From: Prostheceraeus crozeri
Taxonomy: Eukaryota; Platyhelminthes; Polycladida; Euryleptidae
DNA length: 64,000 nucleotides
Assembly: GCA_907163375.1 (NCBI GenBank)
Contig: CAJQUW010013629.1
Span: forward strand, 124,001 to 188,000
Direction: 5' to 3'
Below, one piece after another: positions 45,101 through 54,500 of this stretch. The notes under the pieces are model-generated. The model was given only the letters and a program-made list of their open reading frames with translations. It was not told where the DNA came from and searched no databases. Position 1 is the stretch's first letter, and every line of letters starts with the position of its first letter. The position numbers and the translations under genes are program-made.

Positions 45101-45544
45101 CCATAATTCTCGAAGGAACCGAAGTAGCGGTCGAAATGTGTAGCCTGTGACCAAATAGATAACATCGTCTAAACGTGGTTTTTCCTCCGTCAACTTAGAC
45201 AAGGCATTATTTGTTCAGGAAAATTAAACAATAGAAACACAGCAAAAAATAAACTTGCATTTTGGAAGTCGTTAAACGGGTCTTCGATATTACTGTAAAA
45301 TAGAAACTGCCGGTAAAACTGGAAGCGGGTTATAGCGGCATTGCGACCCCTAATTCAAACATGGCTAATTAGTATTCAAATTTGGACGGGAACACAGAAA
45401 AAACATAAAAGTTAGAAAAAGAAGTTAGAAAGGCTCAGGACCCTTTAGAAGATGCCAAAATGTCTCCAATCGAGTTGCTTGTCTTGGACCTTAATGTTGT
45501 AGTGCTGTTTTTCTTTATAATGAACTTAAGGGCGACAGGTTATA

Positions 45545-45782
45545 TTGGTGGATTTTGTGTAGCACAACCACCACAACCACAAACAAACACCTCCAGCATT
45601 ACCAACCTCACAACGTGCACCCACACAACCACCAACAACACAACAACAGACAAACACAAAACACCCCAACACCAAGCAAGCACCCAATCAACACGTACAC
45701 CAACACCCCAACATAGCAAACCAACCAACAACACGAACCCAACACAACAACGCAAGACAAACCACTCCACACGTTTAGGGGG
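45545..45782 (+). repeat. Long C/A-rich, G-poor low-complexity tract
   Basis: About 235 bp on plus are almost free of G and low in T (ACCACCACAACC, CAACACAACAACAGAC and so on) and end in GGGGGG(T)12. The resulting Thr/Asn/Pro open frame (45460-45810) and its mirror on minus are composition artefacts. Confidence 0.9.
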
Positions 45783-46099
45783 GTTTTTTTTTTTTCACAC
45801 GCATTATTAATGATCATTTTAAACATGCACATGTACGCAATGCATTTTTGATCTCTCAAAGCTGTAGAAGGTCAACCCGATAGTCATTTTATCTAGCTCA
45901 CCGCATTTGAAAAAACAAACATAGTGATGATATACTGATTATGATATACTGTAGTTGCACTGAAATTTTCTCAGACAAACCAATTTCTTGGTAGTAGTCG
46001 ACCAGCGGCCAGTTATATAACCCTGCATATAATTACAGCAAAATGCATATGCAAACTTTTGCGGCAACTATTCTATTCAGCTATCATTAAAAACTCCAC

Positions 46100-47380
46100 T
46101 TCATCCAACTTTCCAGAGCTGATCACAAAAAACGGACTACCTAAATTACGCTGAAGTTCAATCGATTCTCATGTCTTCCCCCAAAAAATTTCCCCAAACC
46201 ACATGCTTTCTGCACAACAACGTGCCCTATATCATTCAACAGCTTGCATTGTCAGCTTTAAAATGAGTCATCATAGTCTTGTATCCGTTATTGTGTTTGT
46301 TCAGCAGTGCTCAAAATACGGAAATCGCTCAATTCATAAATTGCCATTTCTCAATAAGAAAACATGTTAGTATAATGATCATTCAGGCATTGGGAGGAAG
46401 AGCATTTTCGGAGCTCTCTTTTGACATGTTGTTCATCAAAATCGGCGAACTAATAAATTAGTAACATCGTGAAGTTATGACTCTTTTGACTGAAAATGTT
46501 CTGTTATCACGCCACCCCCCCTCTCCCCCCCCCACCCCCACCCCCCCCCGCCTCCCACCCCCTCACGCTTTCATCAAAAATGTTCATGTCTGGTATCTTC
46601 AGAATCCTTGCGATGTGAGCAGCAAGAATATGTAAGTTTTATTCAAATTTTTACAATAGTTCTTTTTCAAACTTTTTCAGCAGTTTTAGTCATTACCGCT
46701 GAAGCACACAAACATACATGGTAAACAATCTACACTCGCGGTGAAAGAACAAAGACATGCCTACGCTTACTGTTCGGTTTTGAGCCTTCGTTCACCTCGC
46801 ATGTTGTTTGTGTACTTCAGCGAAAATGACTAAAAATGTTGAAGCAGTTTGCAGAGGAGCTATTGGACTTATTTGAATAAATCTCAAATATTCGCATCTT
46901 TACATCGCAATGATCCTGAAGACACCTTCTCAAACATGAACAACTATAAACTAGGGTTTTTTTTTTGTTTTTGTCATGGGGGGGAAAATGAAGAAGTGAG
47001 AACAGAACATTTTCAGTCAAAAGAGTCATGATTTTGTGGTAACTTCACGATATTACTAATTTTTTCCTAGTTCATTGACTTTGATGGCCAGTGTATCAAA
47101 AGAGAGCTCAGAAAATGATCTTCCTCCCAATGCCTGAATAATTATCAGATTCACTTTTTTCTTATTGAAAGATTGAAATTTGTAAATTGAGTTATTTTCG
47201 TATTATAACCGCTGCTCAGCAAATGCAACAACGGACGCAAATCTATCATAGCTCATTTAAAAACTGAGAATGCAAGCTGTCGAATAATGTGTGGCACATT
47301 GATGGATTGGAAGACGAATGGATTGAATTTCAGTGATTAAGGTGGTCCGTTTTTTATGATGAGTTCGATTCAGAGAAGAA
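46100..47380. repeat. Large imperfect inverted repeat (~1.3 kb palindrome)
   Basis: Arms of about 600 bp meet near 46768. Matching pairs include AAAAAACGGACTACCT with AGGTGGTCCGTTTTTT, CAGGCATTGGGAGGAAGA with TCTTCCTCCCAATGCCTG, and CTTTTGACTGAAAATGTTCT with AGAACATTTTCAGTCAAAAG, plus TAGTCATTACCGCTGAAG with its mirror close to the centre. Identity by eye is about 75-80 percent. The left arm has a 57-bp C-rich run (46511-46567) where the right arm has a T-run and GGGGGGG. No coding sequence is recognised. Confidence 0.85.
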
Positions 47381-48411
47381 CAGTGTGATGATGTATGAGA
47401 CAATTGAGATTTTGTGACATGTTTTTATAGTAGTCTGCAAAATAATATATGTTACACAATCAATTTCAGTCGCAATTAATTTCAGGTTCATATGATTGTG
47501 ACAAATTTCAGCAGGAAAATGTCAATTACATTAATTAATAATTTATATTTTTGTTGTCTCTTGTAAACTTTGATAAATGCGCCTATAAAGTATTAAACCA
47601 TATTTTTGCAAAATCCACCTGTCAGACTTTGCACTTGATTTCGAAAATAACATTTCAGGAGTTTATTGCGACGACTGCGATCCATAGAATATTACATTCG
47701 TATTGAAACTTTGCGCCAGCCTAGGTACCAGGTAAGGTGGATTTGCTTCAAGAGGACAACAGCAGGAAAGGGGGCAGGCTGAGGCCCCCTCCCGATATGG
47801 ATAAGAATAATGTGTGGGATAGTTTCAATGGTATAATGAATGGTTTCATCTGCTGACTTGCCCTGTAACATAATCTTTGCAAACACCTCAACATTCAGCT
47901 TCAGAATCATCTAAGCACTTCTCAACGGTTACTTATTTAAGGTTCAATGCCATGATGTTTATACCTAAAAGAAGCATGTTTTAGTCTTTTGCATCAATAT
48001 CATTAGCATTACGAATCTGAGCGCTTTTAAGTAGGTTTAATTATCGCTGGCTTATAAGCTAGCCTACTATCGCTAACACTTTCTAATTCTAGAAAAGTGG
48101 ATGAAGCCGCAAAATTCTTGCAAAATAGAGACTCAGCATAAAGTAACTAACACATGTCTATAGGACTGTGTCAAATTATCAAAGCATGCATCTCAACAGA
48201 AAAAACTAACTTTACTAATACTCAACCACGCAAATCAAACGGACTTATGCACTTCTTAGAAAATATTGTGGAATTCACAGATATAATCCTTCCATGTCAA
48301 ATGAAAAACAGCAGTTATGTGAGCATTTAATTCATTCAAAGAGGGACTTTGACTGTAAATGACATATAAATCTTTATGTGAACATGATGAGTCTCTGAAC
48401 GTCTGTCGTGA
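47381..48411. other. 3' flank of the ferritin gene, no other feature
   Basis: An ATTAAA on minus (48331-48326), 81 nt after the ferritin stop, is a plausible polyadenylation signal. Otherwise non-coding. Confidence 0.4.
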
Positions 48412-48561
48412 TTATTTCAGATGCATTCGGAACTCCTGATCAATGAGGAACGCGATATCTTTGGGATTATTTGGTGAAGTCAAACGACTGAGTAAGATTC
48501 GAAGATCTCGAATGGATTTCACTTGCTCGTCCAAATAATTCGTCTCCAAAAAGTATTGCAG
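48412..48561 (-). CDS. Ferritin-like exon 5: helices D/E and stop
   Basis: Acceptor CATCATTTTCAG|CTG. 49 codons: LQYFLETNYLDEQVKSIRDL, RILLSRLTSPNNPKDIAFLI, DQEFRMHLK, stop TAA at 48414-48412. It matches '[20 protein letters not shown]' of ferritin H. Confidence 0.9.
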   Translation of the reverse strand: MQYFLETNYLDEQVKSIRDLRILLSRLTSPNNPKDIAFLIDQEFRMHLK

Positions 48562-51500
48562 CTGAAAATGATGGAATTTTGTTTAATGAAGGCTCATTCA
48601 TTATGCAAATTGATGTGTAGAAATGTAATGGAAATTGGAATGTACAGTTTATAACATTTATGTATTCGAGCAGATTTTCATTAATTAAACCTTCAACATA
48701 GTCTATTTGAAGGCAAACTACTTATTGGTGTTTTAATAAGTATCATGTACATGTGTGTGTCAGAAGCTCTCTCTCTCTCTCTCTATCTCTCTCAAAATTC
48801 AGAATTCAAGAATTAATTCTATAAAATGAAATGACTCAAGTATGCGGTATCACAATGATAATGGCATATTATGTGATGGGGGGCCACCGAATGAGAGCAG
48901 TATGTGTGATGTGGAACAAAAGAGAAAATTAACTTATTTTCAGAACGTTGCAAGCCCAAGTGAAATCATGCATAGTTCAGCTATGAGTTTATATATGTAA
49001 CGGTCTTTGCTTTTCAATGGTAGATGAATTGTATTGATATCTAGTATTGTTCAACTTGCAATATTTAAGGAATGCACAGTCAAATAAAGAATAAATCTCT
49101 GCTTGGAGTATTATGGCGCAGAAGGAAGGAGCTAGGTGCGCTGCTGTTTAGTTATTGGCATTTAGCTCTATTATGATATCAATAGTGAATCACACCATTA
49201 ACATTGGTTGAAGAAAACATTTTCTAAAAAGAATATATATTTTTCTAACAATGTAATCTTTTATGGCATAATCTTATAATTATATCCATTACATTTTATT
49301 ACCTTCAACCTATGATGAACAACATCCCGTCGAAGACCGTCAACTATGTAAGTAATAAGAGAAAGATTGGGGTGAAAGACTGTTTTCTCTGTGACCCTGG
49401 TTGTAACTCACTCCTTTGAATTACAGCTTCTCTGACTTGTTTTTTTTCAGGAGCTCACCGACAGCAAGAGTGTCACGTGCGACTTTGCCATGCCCTTAGA
49501 TTTGACTGAGCCATCATTGAAAGAGTATGTGAAGAATTGAAATGAAATTAGTTCTTTTTATCAACCCAACCCATGTGTGATAGTATGATTGTGCTTATAA
49601 AAAACACCATCAACCGTCTCATCCTGAAGAAGTTGATAACTATAAATGTACTTTCGGTAGTGCAATAATCCTGTTACAAAATTTCATAGAAAATGACAAA
49701 TTTTATTCATCTTCGGTACTCACATCTGGATCAGTGTGTTTGGCAGCAAAATTTGTGAAGTTTCAATAGAGATGCCGCGGGGGCGGGGTGGGCGGGGAGG
49801 ACCACCGGTGCCGCAAGATAAGATCGCGCATCCCTTAGACAACCCCCCCGCCCCTTCGGGTTGTCCTCCCTTGATTGTAATCGTCTTGATCTCCATAATC
49901 CCTCCGTGAGGTGCGCCTTAATCCTTTTCTTTGTTTTCCGGCTACATCCTTGGGTACGCCCTCATTTAAATCCATTTCTAGTTTAATTGCCGCTTCAACG
50001 GCCTTGATGGCGTTGCCCTTTTGTTGCGGAAGTTCTGAAGACTGAAAATACAAAAGGGCGTTTAGATACATATATCAAACGCAGAACTATGATAGAAAGA
50101 ATTGAATTTCGAAAAAGTTCGATCTTCTACATATCTCGGCCTACTGAAACTTGGTATTATTGTCAAACCTGCGAACACTCAAAAACACGCAGCAAATGCA
50201 CTATTCTGACCTTTTGGAATGGTTAGTTGATAGTCAAATTTAAGGTCAAAAATATGGACAAGACATTGTTGAGACATTTTTTGCATTAAAAACACATTTG
50301 AAATATTTAAAGTTTTTCTACAAAGTTTCGTAGAATGACAATCGACATAGCATTTTCCTTATACATATTTTTCTAAATAAGATGATGATTCTGCAATGTT
50401 ATTGAATAGCTGTATGTCAAAGAAACAAAAATGACCATTTAATACAGTTTCTTACTTAGCGCTCGCCCCACTCAGGTGGGCGTTTTTCGCCCCCACTGGT
50501 GAGTTTTTTGAATATCCTTTAAACCAAGCAAGCTGTGGCCACCCGATTTCTTGCAGCTTGCCTTCTACGTATTATTCAACTTTTGACGGAAGGATGATAA
50601 ATCTGGCTCAATACTTCTGGCATGAGGGCTATTCTAAAATTTGAATGCTTGGAATATTTAATTGGAATATTGGAATATATCTTGATGGTACATTGTCGTG
50701 CTTCGGCAACAAATCTGAACTTGGATTCTTGTGGAGTTTGGATGATCTTAAAACTTCTAGGAATTCGTTCACACATTACATTCTATGCTATGATTGCAAC
50801 TGGTACACAATGTTTCTCGAGAAACACCTTTTTCGGCTCGTTTAACAGGAGAGTGGGTACCAGGTAAATGATCCAGATGAGACTTGTAATCAATTTTCAA
50901 GAGCTGTTCACCAAATCTTCTATAACTTATTGAATAAATTTATCAAAAGCAATATCTGAAATTTTACTTTACGTTTCTACTGGATAAAGTATCGGCAAAT
51001 TGTTGTAGTTACATGTATTAATGCTTAATTATCTGGCAGGCAACATTCGGGTCGGGTTCGCATTGCTTTAAAGTAACACCAGGTTCAAGGTCCAGTCAGG
51101 TTGGCAGGCAATATTCGGGTTCGCGGCGGATTGGCAAGCAATATTCGGTTTCGGGTCGGGTTCGCATTGCTTCAAAGCAACTCCAGGTTCAAGGTCTAGT
51201 CAGGTTGGCAGGCAATATTCGGGTTCGAGTCGGGTTGGCAGGCATATTCGGGTTCGCGGCGGATTCGCAAGCATTATTCGGGTTCGGGGTGGGTTTGGGA
51301 TCTTCTTGTACTTTTTGAGGTCGGGTTGAGGCTAGTTTAATGACCACAGCACACCTCTGTTTTAGTGCAAAAGACAACTTTTTCAATGCGTCTAGATCCA
51401 CTTCACTGTGTTTTCACAAAGAAAGAAACGACAATTGAAAAAGGTGTTAAGATGTTGATCGGAGTTGTTCAGGGAACAGCGCTCCCTGACAAAGCAGTTA

Positions 51501-54500
51501 GTTCATTGTAAGAATGAAAATCAAGTACTTACATTAATCGCTATAAAAGTGTTTTCCAAAGATTCCCCACGAGCATTGATGTAGTCAATGAATTTGCGTG
51601 CATGCTCAAGTTCTTCATTAGCCATGTTTTTGAAAAATTTGCCGAATCCTGTTTTTCCAATGCTTGGGTGATTAAAATTTTCAGACTGAAAGGCGAGAGG
51701 TAACGAATAGCTCACATAATTGAATAGCTTTTCACAACATAATTCTGATTGAGAAGACACGAATTTATGAGAGCTGCCGAAGACAGAAACATAAATTATG
51801 CAGGCTTAGTATAAAACCATTAAAAATTTATCGATTTTGATTAGAAAGGTATCTACAAACTTGAACCATATAAGCTTTCATGTTCTTTGTCTTCCACATT
51901 CTTCACATTGGAATTCTCATCATTCTTACCATGGAATGAATGACAAACCAGCTTATGGCATCTAAAATAGCTACATGTAAATGAGCTGGTGGGCTAAGAC
52001 AAAATCAGGTAGCTCAACATCAGATATATTTCTTCCTTTAAATTGAGGCAAATATAATGACCAAACATTTCTTGTATTCAACTAATTCAACAATGTATTC
52101 CGACAAATTGTAACTAGACATCATCACAAATTGTCATGTGCATTGCAATTTGTGTTCATCCATAATTTACATTTATTGTACTAATCAACGTGTTTTCAGC
52201 TTTGAAAAATAAGCGTTATGACTAATGACTTCACCATGCTGTTGTTCATAATCGCGATTCAGTCTAAATAGATGTTGAAATTAAATAGCTTAATCTATTT
52301 TTTGATTTTGTCTCGCTAGCTTTGCGTGATAATTAGCATGCGAATTTTTCTAATAGCCGATTTATCTGTCATCGTCAACAGATTGTTGACTTTCATCTAG
52401 CAAATACTTGACACTCTTGACTTTCGATGTTAATACAATTAAGGTCGTTTTTAATTGAAGTCATCATGCAATTAATGCAAAATTATCAGTTTTTCCTCTG
52501 ATAACCGAAAATCAAGGAATGAAATATTTTCTGGGATGAAGGAGTTTTGAAAAATACTTATTACAACGCCATTGCTTTTTGTCGAGGAAAAAGATCTTGA
52601 ACGAAAGCGCTCTGTCAGAAAATATAAAGATCTAATCAGTCACAATTAGTTCACTGTTCGTTCTTCTGAGCTGTGATGGATTGATGCCCTAATTCGTGAA
52701 ATAGTCTACATAATATCAGTGAATGTGCAATTCATTTCATAATCATTTTCTTGATTACCAAAGTAATAGAATTTTGAATTTCTATTCATACTGCGTGTCA
52801 GGTCGTTGCATACTAAAGTAATTGTATGAAACTATGTACATATAAATCAAATATCAATCATACATCCGAACTTCTGTGTGCAGATTAACTAGAGCACTCA
52901 AGCATCTGCATGATGCTGACTTTCAGCTTAGAACCATGTGCGTTCGGTGCTCTGATCCGCCTTGGCTAATGACTAGCAGAGATGACGATGCCTTTCGTAG
53001 CAACAGCAGGGAAGATTTCATCGCTTGAGAAGAGGCTGCTTCAGAGTATCAAAGTCGAAGCAACAACATCTGCCTAATGAAGCATTTTCTTCCCAGAGAA
53101 ACTCGTAGACTGTGATAAGTGTCCAGGTAGATATTCTTCTTGTCGAATTTCTCGGTCGTTTCAGCCAAGAGATTCGATAATTACTGTACCTCTCCAAGTG
53201 AAAGACGGACAGGTGCTCGACTCTGATTGGCATGCTAGGATTGAATGCGTGAGTAATAATCTTCCTAGAGTACATATTCTACCACAGAATTAAGTTCATC
53301 TGCGCGCGCTTCGGTTTCCTAGAAAGGAAGAATTGTATGTAACCTTAATATCGAAATGGCACATCATAGAATTAGACAACTTTCTCCTTCTCGAATGGAT
53401 AATTCGTGTCTCACTTGCTATTGGAAATGGCAAGCAATAGGCTGTCAGCAGAAGACACAAGAGCCAGTGAGAGATGCGTGCGTGCTGTGATATCACTTCG
53501 CACACACCAAAACACACATCTTGGCTAACATTCGATTCAATGTATGCACTATACAGTGAGCAATGCCGAGGAGAGGATGTGAAAACATCAAGTGAACTAA
53601 TTTTCGTACGCCTGCTACTTTCTTTAATAATGATCGGAAGGGTCAACATTATGGAGAAAACTTGTGCGCAATGATCTGAATTCTTCGAATCTGAAGGAAT
53701 TTTGGCAATCGAAGCACTTTGCTGGAACTCATATTAATCCGCAAGCGACGCACGACTTTTTTTCATATCTGTAAGGTATAAGGAATTCCTTTTTGCCCAC
53801 CTAATAGGCTCCTCGATGTGCCGTCAATTTCGTATTAATCACACTTCTAGCAAACCGAAGCAGATAAACAAAATATTTAATTCTGTGTATTCTACAGTAG
53901 CTTCTGTTTTGAAGTTGAGCTCTTTTGTAAGCTTATGAAGAAGTCTCCAAGTTTTGATGGCTTACTATCTTGGATTATTTTAGCCTTAGGCCTCTATATT
54001 GCCTCCACAGTCACTCATATTCTTAGCCGTAGCTTGAGTGAGGACTACATAAGCCTCTTACGTTTGGACTGTTCTGAAAATTTCTTATCCTTTGAAGTCT
54101 TTCAATTACCGCCGCATTTCTCTTTTCCCTGTCGTTTCGAAGATTTTAGAGAATCCGGTCGTTGCTATTGGATTCCCTCGCTGGTTAGTGCCATGAATCC
54201 TGCAGCATTCTTATTTACCTCGCATTGGTTCTGATACCACATGTCCTCTTGTGTTTCTATCGCATGAATTGTACAAATTTCAGGATGACCGCTCAGAAGA
54301 CTAATAGTCTTGGATTACAGTATAGCGTTCGATCATTTGCCTTCAGGCACTGTTACTAATGCCAGCATTCAACAAGGATTTCTTGTCAAGCTACTAGTTG
54401 GATAAGAGCGACTTCACTGATTGGCGTCAGTGCACAGAGGTTTACTTGAATGCATGCAATTTTTCTTGGTTTGCCCATTCGATTGGTGTTCCGTGGCAGC

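Noticed and set aside
45460-45859. Thr/Asn/Pro-rich frame and two minus-strand frames over it
   Set aside because: Composition artefact of the C/A-rich tract.
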